A stretch of DNA of 17,199 nt from Bacteroidota bacterium (GCA_023448955.1 JAEXJU010000056.1:1-17199), one strand, 5' to 3'. Positions 1-5,800 are shown, numbered from the stretch's first letter. Notes: generated by a model from the sequence alone, not told the origin. A program made the numbers and translations.

Positions 1-153
1 AATGCGTTCACAGGGATGAAAAATCTGGGAAGTTTCCATTTTCACGATATGGAAAAACAAGCGACTCAGGAACGAATCGATAATTATGAATTCGAATATA
101 AAAATTATCTGAAAAGTGTTTTCGTGGATGTTGAATCTGAAATTTTAAATTAA
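1..153 (+). CDS. C-terminal end of a probable MdaB/KefF-like NAD(P)H:quinone reductase (partial)
   Basis: An open frame runs from the window edge to a TAA at 151-153 (50 residues visible). The tail contains Phe-His-Phe-His-Asp followed by a charged helix ending in a Tyr-x-x-Tyr-Leu segment. This resembles the C-terminus of flavodoxin-fold quinone reductases such as MdaB, but the match is from memory of the family and the FMN-binding region lies outside the window. The stop codon overlaps the next start in a TAATG junction, so the two genes are probably translationally coupled. The next gene encodes a YgiN-like monooxygenase, and mdaB and ygiN are also neighbours in E. coli, which supports the guess. 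Another flavodoxin-like or short-chain oxidoreductase is possible. Confidence 0.45.
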   Translation, partial: NAFTGMKNLGSFHFHDMEKQATQERIDNYEFEYKNYLKSVFVDVESEILN

Positions 154-443
154 TGATATCAATCTATTTGACCGCAATTTTAAAGGCAAAAAAGGAATCA
201 GTTCAGGATTTGAAATCAATTCTTGATAATATGGTTTTAAATACCAGAAAAGAAAAAGCCTGCGAAAAATATGAATTACAGCAAAGTCTGGATGACGAAT
301 CGGTTTTTATCTTTCACGAGATTTGGAAAAGTAAGGAAGGTTTGGATGCGCATAATCAGCAATCTTACATCAAAGAATTTGTAGAAAAAGCGCCCAGTTT
401 ATTAGAAAAACCTGCTGAGATTTATCTTACAAAGCTTGTATAA
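153..443 (+). CDS. antibiotic biosynthesis monooxygenase (ABM) domain protein, YgiN-like putative quinol monooxygenase
   Basis: A 96-residue single-domain protein of the dimeric alpha+beta ABM fold, about the usual size for the family. The family pattern is clear: an N-terminal beta strand (ISIYLTAILKAK), a helix, then a cysteine and Tyr-x-Leu-x-Gln-Ser-Leu-Asp-Asp near residues 37-48, followed by Phe-x-Phe-x-Glu-Ile-Trp-Lys and a Leu-Asp-Ala-His segment. In YgiN-type members this domain oxidises quinols or related aromatics without a bound cofactor, and it is often paired with a quinone reductase. The start ATG overlaps the upstream stop by one base, which argues for an operon with the probable MdaB-like gene. 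A strong hairpin terminator follows 6 bases after the stop. The exact substrate is not readable from sequence. Confidence 0.85.
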   Translation: MISIYLTAILKAKKESVQDLKSILDNMVLNTRKEKACEKYELQQSLDDESVFIFHEIWKSKEGLDAHNQQSYIKEFVEKAPSLLEKPAEIYLTKLV

Positions 444-449
444 AATTTA

Positions 450-478
450 AACGCCTCGATTAATCGAGGCGTTTTTTA
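450..478. terminator. rho-independent terminator between convergent genes
   Basis: A perfect 11-base inverted repeat, AACGCCTCGAT at 450-460 and ATCGAGGCGTT at 463-473, with a GC-rich core is followed by a T-run to 477. It ends the YgiN-like gene and abuts the stop of the convergent nitroreductase gene. The minus-strand side has a less uniform T-rich tail, so it may work in both directions. Confidence 0.9.
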
Positions 479-1081
479 TTAAATCACATCCAAAATCTCT
501 TCAAAATTCAATCGTGATTTAGCTTTAAGTTTCGGTTGGTTGAAATCATTTTCGTCTCGCACACCAATCGCAACAGCGAACAACGTTGTATATTTTTCAT
601 TGTTCAGAATAGCATCATATTTTGCGATTTCAATGCCTTCCATTGGTGTAGAATCGATTTTCATTTGTGCACAAGCGCTCAACAAAATGCCTAAAGCAAG
701 ATAAACCTGATGCGACATCCAGCTTTTTGTATAATTTTCACCGTGAGGTTTTATCATTTTTTTGTAATATTCTATCGAACCATCGGGTAAATTTTTCTCA
801 ATTTGCGTTTCAAAATCTTCTGCATTTTTCAAAACCTGGAATACGATCAAAAGCTGGCTGTCATTGATTTTTTCTTTGTTGAAATAAGAAACTTCAGCAA
901 ACTCTGATTTTGCTTTTGAATCTTCCACAAAAGTAAATTTCCACGGCTGGCTGTTGATTGACGATGGACTGAGATGAAGTATTGATTTTAATTGTTCTAT
1001 AATCTCGCTATCAAGTTTTCTTTCAGAATTATACTTTTTTACAGTGTATCTGTTCTGCATTTTGGTAAGAAATGTTTCCAT
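479..1081 (-). CDS. NfsB-like NAD(P)H nitroreductase family protein
   Basis: A 200-residue cytoplasmic FMN enzyme of the nitroreductase family, close to the usual length for NfsB-like members, which reduce nitroaromatics, quinones and pteridines by two-electron transfer. The N-terminal phosphate-binding Arg-x-x-x-Lys-Lys (R11 to K16) is present, as is the FMN-pocket segment Ser-Pro-Ser-Ser-x-Asn-x-Gln-Pro-Trp at 38-47. The Pro-Met-Glu-Gly signature lies at 146-149 and an Arg is present near the C-terminus. It is divergent from a HxlR-family regulator whose start lies 80 bases away, the arrangement seen for nitroreductases under redox-sensing HxlR control. A TAnnTTTG promoter box lies 27-34 bases upstream of the ATG. 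Physiological substrate unknown; a role in electrophile or quinone detoxification is inferred from the neighbours. Confidence 0.9.
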   Translation of the reverse strand: METFLTKMQNRYTVKKYNSERKLDSEIIEQLKSILHLSPSSINSQPWKFTFVEDSKAKSEFAEVSYFNKEKINDSQLLIVFQVLKNAEDFETQIEKNLPDGSIEYYKKMIKPHGENYTKSWMSHQVYLALGILLSACAQMKIDSTPMEGIEIAKYDAILNNEKYTTLFAVAIGVRDENDFNQPKLKAKSRLNFEEILDVI

Positions 1082-1105
1082 ATTTTTGTACTATCAATTT
1101 TATAG

Positions 1106-1136
1106 TTGCAAAAGTATGTAGTGTTTATTAATTTTG
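1106..1136 (+). promoter_or_regulatory. Bacteroidota-type promoter for the HxlR-family regulator
   Basis: TAATTTTG (1129-1136) matches TAnnTTTG, with a TTG at 1106-1108 separated by 20 bases. This is the mirror image of the promoter on the other strand, so the two polymerases should compete for nearly the same DNA. The leader to the ATG at 1162 would be about 18 bases. Confidence 0.65.
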
Positions 1137-1139
1137 CAA
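1109..1139 (-). promoter_or_regulatory. Bacteroidota-type promoter for the nitroreductase gene
   Basis: On the minus strand TACTTTTG (1109-1116) matches the -7 consensus TAnnTTTG, and a TTG at 1137-1139 sits 20 bases upstream at the -33 position. The leader to the ATG at 1081 would be about 20 bases. This promoter overlaps the divergent HxlR promoter almost completely. Confidence 0.65.
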
Positions 1140-1161
1140 TAACGGTCAATAATGATAGTAT

Positions 1162-1512
1162 ATGTTTTTAATAGATAATAAAAAATTTCCTTGCGGAACA
1201 AGCGTTACAATGCGTTTTATCGGAGGAAAGTGGAAAGCAGTCATTCTCATTCACCTTGCAATGGGAACGAAACGGTATAATGAGATCCGTAAAGAAATCC
1301 CTACAATCACGGAAAGGACTTTGAGTCTGCAGTTGAAGCAATTAGAAGATGACGGAATTATTGAACGGAAAGTTTACACACAAAAACCGCCGCTGATGGT
1401 AGAATATTCTTTAACAGAATTTGGAAAAACCCTGATTCCTGTTTTGCGCTCCATCTGTGATTGGGGAAATAAAGCCGTTAAAGATTGTGATAAAATTTTG
1501 GTTCAGGATTGA
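1162..1512 (+). CDS. HxlR-family winged-helix transcriptional regulator
   Basis: A 116-residue protein carrying the HxlR DNA-binding domain over roughly residues 11-104. The family core Ile-Gly-Gly-Lys-Trp-Lys is at 20-25, the recognition-helix region runs through Thr-Glu-Arg-Thr-Leu-Ser-x-Gln-Leu-Lys-x-Leu (50-61), and the wing ends in Val-Glu-Tyr-Ser-Leu-Thr-x-x-Gly (80-88). Cys11 lies at the position of the conserved N-terminal cysteine used for thiol sensing in B. subtilis HypR and YodB; Cys99 and Cys109 are additional. Divergence from a nitroreductase gene suggests that it controls that gene, as HypR does for the nitroreductase HypO. The gene ends one base before the convergent glucosaminidase gene, with no terminator visible between them. 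The inducer is unknown. Confidence 0.9.
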   Translation: MFLIDNKKFPCGTSVTMRFIGGKWKAVILIHLAMGTKRYNEIRKEIPTITERTLSLQLKQLEDDGIIERKVYTQKPPLMVEYSLTEFGKTLIPVLRSICDWGNKAVKDCDKILVQD

Positions 1513-1513
1513 T

Positions 1514-1960
1514 TTACAAACCAATTTTCTTCATCACCAGATTCAGTTTTTGCTTCCACTCTGCAGGTTTTGTGGAATATCCGGAAGATGCAATAGCCAT
1601 AAACCAATTATTATGATCTTGTGAACCTTTTAATTTTTCATAGAATTTCCTTTTTGAAACCCATTCACAAAAGGCACGATAAGAAGCCTTGGAATCAGCA
1701 AAACTTTTAAATCTGGAATTACTGATGTCGTTTTTTCCGGTCATTCCAAAATGGTTGTTCAGCACTTTGCATGCTGAACTCGTGCCGCCGCCAGTTTCCA
1801 TATAAGCAATCGAAAGAATCACAGTTGTAGGAATGCCAAACTCCTGAGAAAGTTCCATTGCGAAAGGTTTATATTGATTAATGTAAGAATTCTGCGCAGA
1901 GATTTTCATACTGCTAAGCAGAACGAAAATCATTAATAATCTGATTTTGAAATTTCTCAT
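1514..1960 (-). CDS. secreted glucosaminidase-domain protein (peptidoglycan hydrolase-like)
   Basis: A 148-residue protein with a signal peptide (basic start, hydrophobic stretch at about 8-17, cleavage near Ser-Ala-Gln at 21-23) followed by a single glucosaminidase (GH73-like) domain. Family marks are the Glu55 region Tyr-Met-Glu-Thr-Gly-Gly-Gly-Thr, with Glu55 as the likely catalytic acid, the Asn-His-Phe-Gly-Met segment at 69-73 (the Asn-x-Phe-Gly motif of FlgJ-like enzymes), and a Gly-Tyr-Ser-Thr segment at 127-130. It probably cleaves N-acetylglucosaminyl bonds in peptidoglycan in the periplasm or outside the cell. There is no LysM or SH3 wall-binding module, so the protein is short for this class. 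It follows rsmD by 14 bases on the same strand. The cellular role (division, turnover or lysis) is not readable. Confidence 0.85.
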   Translation of the reverse strand: MRNFKIRLLMIFVLLSSMKISAQNSYINQYKPFAMELSQEFGIPTTVILSIAYMETGGGTSSACKVLNNHFGMTGKNDISNSRFKSFADSKASYRAFCEWVSKRKFYEKLKGSQDHNNWFMAIASSGYSTKPAEWKQKLNLVMKKIGL

Positions 1961-1974
1961 AAAACAATCAGTTT

Positions 1975-2541
1975 TTATTCAGAAATCGGCTGACTTTCAA
2001 AGAAAGAAAAGCTTACATTTCCATATTTTCTGGTATCTTTCAGATTAGGATGAGCGAATTTTAGTCTGCTCTGATGCTCCAGAATGAAAACACCGTTTGG
2101 TTTTAATAATTCGTTATTCAGAACAAGATCAATCATTTCGTTGTATTTCTTTTCTTCTGTTTCGAAAGGCGCATCAGCAAAAATGATTTCGTATTTTTTT
2201 TCGTGATTTCTTTTCTTTTTCAGCCATTCGAAAACATCGGCGCGCTGAACATTCACCTGCAATCCCATATCCAGTTCATTGGCTGTAGAATTGATAAATC
2301 CTGCGTGTTTTGGATTCAATTCCACGGCAGTGATGTCTTTGCAATCGCGTGAAGCAAACTCCAAAGTAATGGAACCAATGCCTGCAAATAAGTCTAAAAC
2401 CGAGCAAAACTCAAGGTCATATTGGTTGTCAATGATGCTGAACAAGGCTTCCTTAGCGAAGTCTGTCGTTGGTCTTACATCGAAATTTTTAGGCGCCGCA
2501 ATTCTTTTGGCTTTCCATTTTCCGGATATGATTCTGAACAT
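1975..2541 (-). CDS. rsmD: 16S rRNA (guanine(966)-N(2))-methyltransferase RsmD
   Basis: A 188-residue class I SAM-dependent methyltransferase, the normal RsmD length. The N-terminal Arg-Ile-Ile-Ser-Gly-Lys-Trp-Lys (3-10) and Arg-Pro-Thr-Thr-Asp (23-27) are RsmD-specific. The SAM-binding motif I Asp-Leu-Phe-Ala-Gly-Ile-Gly-Ser is at 50-57, and the acidic motif II residue is Glu74. The usual catalytic motif IV (Asp-Pro-Pro-Tyr/Phe) reads Asp-Ala-Pro-Phe here (123-126), a single substitution at the first proline. The enzyme methylates N2 of G966 in 16S rRNA of the small subunit. It sits downstream of a DUF3822 gene, a neighbour I recall from flavobacterial genomes, but here a four-helix-bundle cassette separates the two. 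Confidence 0.93.
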   Translation of the reverse strand: MFRIISGKWKAKRIAAPKNFDVRPTTDFAKEALFSIIDNQYDLEFCSVLDLFAGIGSITLEFASRDCKDITAVELNPKHAGFINSTANELDMGLQVNVQRADVFEWLKKKRNHEKKYEIIFADAPFETEEKKYNEMIDLVLNNELLKPNGVFILEHQSRLKFAHPNLKDTRKYGNVSFSFFESQPISE

Positions 2542-2575
2542 TATTTTTGGTTGGGTGTTAGATGTTTTTGTGCTA

Positions 2576-2929
2576 TTACGTAAGTTTGTTTCTGAAAGCT
2601 ATTATCTGATTCATTAATTTGTAAGCATTTTGATAATTTTCTTCAAAAATATTATTGTCAATATAATTTCGATTTTTTGCTTTGTAAAGGCAAGTTACAA
2701 CTTCAGCGATTGACCTGATCGAATATCCTAAAAATCTTTTAAATTCAGGATTACTTTGTAGTATACTGCCTTCGGAAATATTTAATGCAATTGAATCAAC
2801 AGCTCTTCGAATTTGAGAAGTCAGATTGAATAATTCGTCTTTTGGAAATGCTGTAGACATATTGAAAATTATTTCAGCAAAATCCATAGAACTTTGCCAA
2901 ATAACTAATTTTTCAAATTTAAAACTCAT
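2576..2929 (-). CDS. four-helix bundle protein (TIGR02436, 23S rRNA intervening-sequence family)
   Basis: A 117-residue, wholly helical protein. I start it at the ATG at 2929 because the family begins with a Phe-x-x-Leu-x-Val/Ile-Trp-Gln motif, seen at residues 5-11. The longer frame up to 3010 would translate the heptad array and the end of the neighbouring gene. Family marks are Phe-Pro-Lys-Asp-Glu-Leu at 28-33, Leu-Thr-x-Gln-Ile-Arg-Arg-Ala at 36-43, Asn-Ile-Ser-Glu-Gly at 50-54, and Glu-Phe-x-x-Phe-Leu at 62-67. Homologues were first noticed in intervening sequences of 23S rRNA and form pentameric bundles; the fold is shared with the Avd accessory protein of diversity-generating retroelements. 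No molecular function is established. It appears to be inserted between the DUF3822 gene and rsmD. Confidence 0.88.
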   Translation of the reverse strand: MSFKFEKLVIWQSSMDFAEIIFNMSTAFPKDELFNLTSQIRRAVDSIALNISEGSILQSNPEFKRFLGYSIRSIAEVVTCLYKAKNRNYIDNNIFEENYQNAYKLMNQIIAFRNKLT

Positions 2930-2949
2930 AGTAAACTCAATATTAAATA

Positions 2950-2974
2950 CATCCAGCATCCAGCATCCGTCATC
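2950..2974. repeat. heptad direct repeat (CATCCAG-type), right boundary of the cassette
   Basis: Three consecutive 7-base units, CATCCAG, CATCCAG and CATCCGT, are followed by a partial CATC. The last bases overlap the stop codon of the DUF3822 gene. Read on the minus strand the units are CTGGATG, and related units occur in inverse orientation at 2551-2564. Confidence 0.8.
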
Positions 2975-3689
2975 AAACCAATATAAAATTTTTCTTGTGT
3001 AGATTATCAAAAACGATTTTCAGATTTGGAACAAACTTCTGCATTTCCGAAATAAATGTTTCATTTTCAGTTGTTTCGCCATAAAGGTAAAAATGAGTCT
3101 CAGAAATTCCGAAATCGATTTTGCTTAGCGTAAACATGATGAAATAAAGAAAATCAACTTCCGAAGCTGCATCAAGATTATTATAAAGAACAACTTTTTT
3201 ATTCTCAATGGCAAAAAATTCCGCCTGCTGATGATAAAGATTTACGTGGATTTCTTTTCTGTTTTTCACATTTAAAGCATTCAGGAATTTTTCACCCGAA
3301 AAATTGAAATGTGTGGGAACGTCCAATTGCTTTATTTTCTGATAGAAATCTTTCGGAAAACTATAATAAAACTGAACCCCGAATTTCTTGTTCACAGACA
3401 GCATCAATTCCTCAGAATCTCTTTTTACATCGGCGTTATAGGAAATCAAATCATATCCCAGATCGTGCTGGTCAAAACCTTCCTTCACAATCGAAAAGTG
3501 ATTGATGGCAGAAATCACGGAGATTTCAGAAAATTTTTCAGAAGCCAAAACTTCGTTCAGTTTTTCTTCAACCAGATTTTTCGGTGTTTCTTCATCTTTC
3601 AGAAAGATTTTTTCCTCCAGAACTTTCCTGGACTTGGAAATCTGCCACTGCAAGCCATCTTTCGTAAAAAGCAAGGATAATTTCCTCAT
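2973..3689 (-). CDS. DUF3822 family protein
   Basis: A 238-residue soluble protein without signal peptide or membrane segment. I recognise it as DUF3822 from the Tyr-Asn-Asn-Leu-Asp-Ala-Ala-Ser-Glu-Val-Asp-Phe-Leu-Tyr-Phe stretch near residues 169-183, the His-Phe-Tyr-Leu-Tyr-Gly-Glu strand near 204-210, and its place upstream of rsmD on the same strand. Structures of the family are reported to have an actin-like ATPase fold; I see no clear phosphate-binding loop and make no activity claim. Function is unknown. It is probably the first gene of the operon that continues into the four-helix-bundle gene and rsmD. Its stop codon lies within the right heptad array. Confidence 0.8.
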   Translation of the reverse strand: MRKLSLLFTKDGLQWQISKSRKVLEEKIFLKDEETPKNLVEEKLNEVLASEKFSEISVISAINHFSIVKEGFDQHDLGYDLISYNADVKRDSEELMLSVNKKFGVQFYYSFPKDFYQKIKQLDVPTHFNFSGEKFLNALNVKNRKEIHVNLYHQQAEFFAIENKKVVLYNNLDAASEVDFLYFIMFTLSKIDFGISETHFYLYGETTENETFISEMQKFVPNLKIVFDNLHKKNFILV

Positions 3690-3720
3690 ATTATAATATC
3701 AATAAAATTAATTTTTTGGG

Positions 3721-3810
3721 CAGCTTTATCCGCCTTCCGCTCTCAATCTTTTCACTCCACTACGTTGCGTAAAAAGGATTTCCGCTCAAGTCGGGCTGCG
3801 CTTCGCAGAG
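3721..3810. repeat. flavobacterial-type dispersed intergenic repeat
   Basis: This block has cytosine- and guanine-rich words unlike the neighbouring AT-rich spacer. It contains an imperfect inverted repeat (AATCTTTT at 3745-3752 against AAAAAGGATT at 3771-3780) and a small perfect hairpin, CTGCG-CTT-CGCAG, at 3796-3808. A degenerate, internally deleted relative occurs at 11102-11142, sharing the blocks TCTCAAT, TAAAAAG and CTCA-GTCGG-GCG in order. From memory it resembles a repeat common between genes in Chryseobacterium and Flavobacterium. No coding potential. Confidence 0.6.
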
Positions 3811-3971
3811 TTGAAATTTTCAATATATAAACCAAGCTTAGGACTATTCATTAACAAATAAAAAAAGATCTAAACTCTATCAGTCTATCATCTCAAAGTC
3901 TTCACAGAGATTTGCAAAGTTAAAAAATTAAAACTTTCGGTCTTCTAACTCTTCAATTCTTATATTATGGT

Positions 3972-3979
3972 TATCTTCG
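3972..3979 (+). promoter_or_regulatory. candidate -7 box for the thioredoxin-like/LpxH operon
   Basis: TATCTTCG matches TAnnTTTG at all but one position and is followed by CAA, as in many Bacteroidota promoters. It lies 25 bases before the ATG at 4005. The -33 element is not clear. Confidence 0.35.
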
Positions 3980-4004
3980 CAAGATAATTCGATTTATTTT
4001 CACA

Positions 4005-5174
4005 ATGAAAAAAATATCACTTTTACTTATATTAATTATTTCTCAGCAGGCATTTTCCCAGCAATCCATTAAGTTTGAAGAATCCAGTTTTGCATCAATT
4101 CTTGCAAAAGCAAAAGCAGAAAAAAAACTAGTTTTTATGGATGCTTATGCCTCTTGGTGCGGACCGTGTAAGCTTATGGAAAAAAACGTGTTCACAGATA
4201 AAAATGTTGCCGATTTTTATAACAAGAATTTTGTGAATGCCCGAATAGATATGGAAAAAGGTGAGGGTAGAGACATTGCTATGAAATATGGTGTGAGAAG
4301 TTATCCTACTTTTTTATTCCTAAATGGTGAAGGCGAAATTGTAGGCAAAGAATTAGGTTATATCCAATCCAAAGAATTTTTGGAACTGGGACAGAAAAAT
4401 AACAATCCGCAATTGGTCAATACTAATCTTAAAGAAGAATTTCTAAAAGGAAAACTGGATCAGGCAGGATTACTGAATTTCATTAATTTGTACGCAAGCA
4501 AAGATCCGATTTTAGCAAAAAAAGCTTCAGAAAAATATTTTACTAATAAAAAAGACAAATCATTTAGCGGAGAAGAGGTTAATGCTCTCCTTAATTTTAC
4601 ACAATCCGTAGATGATGCCAATTATAAAGTTTTTGTAGCCAACAAAGCTGCAATTACAGAATTGTTACCTGAAAAAAATTACACACAGTTTAATAATTAT
4701 CTGAAATTGATGAAAATTGTAAGTCAGGCAACAGACGATAAAACAAAAACAATTGATGATGCCAGGGTTTTAAAAGAAGGCGAAGGCTTATTCCCAAAAG
4801 ATGAGCTGGCAAAAAGTCTGAGTGTGTATAAGCTTAACTATTATGCTGCTCACGATAACTATAGTGCTTATGAAAAAACAGCTTTAGAGCATTATAAAAA
4901 CCCGGAGGAATTTAATAGTTCAGAATTACTGGCAGCAGCTGGCACAATCGGTGAAAAGTCATCGGATCCAAAATCTCTTCAGATGGCAGCAAAATGGGCG
5001 GAGAAAGTGGTGATGTCATCAGAAAATTATGATTCCACAAGTATCCTTGCAACATTATATGATAAGCTGGGGAAAAAAGAAGAGGCTAAAATGTTCGCTG
5101 GAATGGCGGCCAACTTTGCAAAAGAAGAAAACAAGGACGCTGCAAAAATGATCGAAATTCTTAACAAAAAATAA
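4005..5174 (+). CDS. periplasmic thioredoxin-family protein with a helical C-terminal region
   Basis: A 389-residue exported protein. A signal peptide (Met-Lys-Lys, hydrophobic core, cleavage near Ala-Phe-Ser/Gln at 16-19) precedes a thioredoxin-fold domain at about 22-130. The redox-active Cys-Gly-Pro-Cys is at residues 52-55 and the cis-proline is Pro101 in Ser-Tyr-Pro-Thr, so it should be an active thiol oxidoreductase of the DsbD-gamma/thioredoxin_7 type in the periplasm. Residues 130-389 are helix-rich and lysine-rich, look like irregular helical repeats, and end in an Ala-Ala-Lys-Trp-Ala-Glu-Lys segment that could be TPR-like; their partner is unknown. It heads an operon with an outer membrane barrel, a small membrane protein and LpxH, with a one-base overlap to the next gene. 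A role in envelope thiol maintenance is inferred. Confidence 0.88.
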   Translation: MKKISLLLILIISQQAFSQQSIKFEESSFASILAKAKAEKKLVFMDAYASWCGPCKLMEKNVFTDKNVADFYNKNFVNARIDMEKGEGRDIAMKYGVRSYPTFLFLNGEGEIVGKELGYIQSKEFLELGQKNNNPQLVNTNLKEEFLKGKLDQAGLLNFINLYASKDPILAKKASEKYFTNKKDKSFSGEEVNALLNFTQSVDDANYKVFVANKAAITELLPEKNYTQFNNYLKLMKIVSQATDDKTKTIDDARVLKEGEGLFPKDELAKSLSVYKLNYYAAHDNYSAYEKTALEHYKNPEEFNSSELLAAAGTIGEKSSDPKSLQMAAKWAEKVVMSSENYDSTSILATLYDKLGKKEEAKMFAGMAANFAKEENKDAAKMIEILNKK

Positions 5175-5797
5175 TGATGAAAAAATGTTTTTTATTGGGA
5201 TTCATTAGCATTTTCGCTTTTGCTTTTTCTCAGAAAAATGAAACATACGTGAAAGCGAATGCTCTTTTTCTGCCGGTTGGTATGCTGAATCTGGGAGTAG
5301 AGCTTGGCTTTTCGGAGCATATTACCGGACAAGCAGATTTGTTTATCTCTCCTTGGAAATCTTTTGCCGGAAAACACGCTCAGGTTTATATGTTGGGCTT
5401 CAACGGAAGATATTATTTTAACGAGGCTTTTAAAAAGTTTTATTTGGGAGTAGATTTTTCATTGGCACAATTTAATATTCAAAAATGGGGTTATTGGAAT
5501 GATAACTTTTACGTCCACAAAAACGGCGTTGTAACACCATACATTAACTCTAATTTATACCAAAAAGGCTATTCATTTATGTTAGGAGGTCTGGCGGGCT
5601 ATCAGTTCACATTAGGTGATCGTTGGAATCTTGATCTTTATCTCGGTTTCGGAACTATGCAAAGTTTTTATAAAGGTTATGATAAGCTAAGCGGTGACAG
5701 GTATGACACCGATGGTGATTCTATGGGTAGAGAAACCAACAGAAGCGGTGAGTTCTTGCCTTATAAAGGTGGTTTGATGATCTCTTATAAACTTTAA
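5174..5797 (+). CDS. outer membrane beta-barrel protein, DUF3575-like
   Basis: A 207-residue protein with a signal peptide (cleavage near Phe-Ser-Gln at 18-20). The rest shows alternating aromatic and hydrophobic strands and ends in an aromatic-rich strand, Leu-Met-Ile-Ser-Tyr-Lys-Leu, as expected of a small barrel. The order Lys-Ala-Asn-Ala-Leu-Phe-x-Pro (27-34), Asn-Leu-Gly-Val-Glu-Leu-Gly (39-45), Pro-Trp (60-61) and Arg-Tyr-Tyr-Phe (79-82) matches DUF3575. That family is common in Bacteroidota and is found with surface structures, but its function is undefined. An acidic loop (Asp-Thr-Asp-Gly-Asp) lies at 178-182. Two consecutive ATG codons (5174, 5177) could start it; the first overlaps the upstream stop in a TAATG junction and is preferred for coupling. 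Confidence 0.75.
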   Translation: MMKKCFLLGFISIFAFAFSQKNETYVKANALFLPVGMLNLGVELGFSEHITGQADLFISPWKSFAGKHAQVYMLGFNGRYYFNEAFKKFYLGVDFSLAQFNIQKWGYWNDNFYVHKNGVVTPYINSNLYQKGYSFMLGGLAGYQFTLGDRWNLDLYLGFGTMQSFYKGYDKLSGDRYDTDGDSMGRETNRSGEFLPYKGGLMISYKL

Positions 5798-5800
5798 AAA

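Larger units (their letters stand above)
1089..1160. promoter_or_regulatory. nested inverted repeats, candidate HxlR operator
   Basis: Two perfect 8-base inverted repeats are nearly co-centred in the divergent intergenic region. The inner pair is TTGCAAAA (1106-1113) with TTTTGCAA (1132-1139), which also forms parts of both promoters. The outer pair is TACTATCA (1089-1096) with TGATAGTA (1153-1160), one arm close to each start codon. A shorter ACTAT/ATAGT pair lies at 1090-1094 and 1102-1106. The outer arms fit operator half-sites for the neighbouring HxlR protein. That assignment is inference; the inner pair may be only a by-product of the two mirrored promoters. Confidence 0.5.
2549..2974. 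mobile_element. candidate mobile cassette: four-helix-bundle gene flanked by inverted heptad arrays
   Basis: The interval between rsmD and the DUF3822 gene is filled by one small gene bounded by short arrays of a 7-base motif in opposite orientations. The right side has CATCCAG twice, then CATCCGT and CATC (2950-2974). The left side has TTGGGTG and TTAGATG (2551-2564), degenerate versions of the reverse complement CTGGATG. The right array runs into the DUF3822 stop codon and the left array ends 9 bases from the rsmD start. There is no transposase, so mobility would have to be supplied in trans or be ancient. That this is an insertion unit is inference from boundaries and context. Confidence 0.45.
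3690..4004. other. 315-base intergenic region with a dispersed repeat and a promoter
   Basis: No gene is supported here. The left part (about 3721-3810) is a GC-richer block of dispersed-repeat character, described separately. The rest (3811-4004) is AT-rich with no clear hairpin terminator and a candidate promoter for the thioredoxin-like gene at 3972-3979. It lies between divergent genes, so it should also hold the start site of the DUF3822-rsmD operon, but I could not pick a convincing -7 box for that strand. Confidence 0.6.

Noticed and set aside
2576..2929. A diversity-generating retroelement, because the four-helix-bundle family includes Avd.
   Set aside because: No reverse transcriptase, template repeat or variable repeat is present in the window.
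2950..2974. A CRISPR-like array of short repeats.
   Set aside because: Units are only 7 bases, contiguous and without spacers; no cas genes are present.
2930..3010. N-terminal extension of the four-helix-bundle protein to the upstream ATG.
   Set aside because: The extension would translate the heptad array and the 3' end of the DUF3822 gene, and the family start motif lies right after the ATG at 2929.
3309..3696. Several plus-strand open frames opposite the DUF3822 gene.
   Set aside because: They overlap each other in different frames and are antisense shadows rich in Phe and Lys with no domain.
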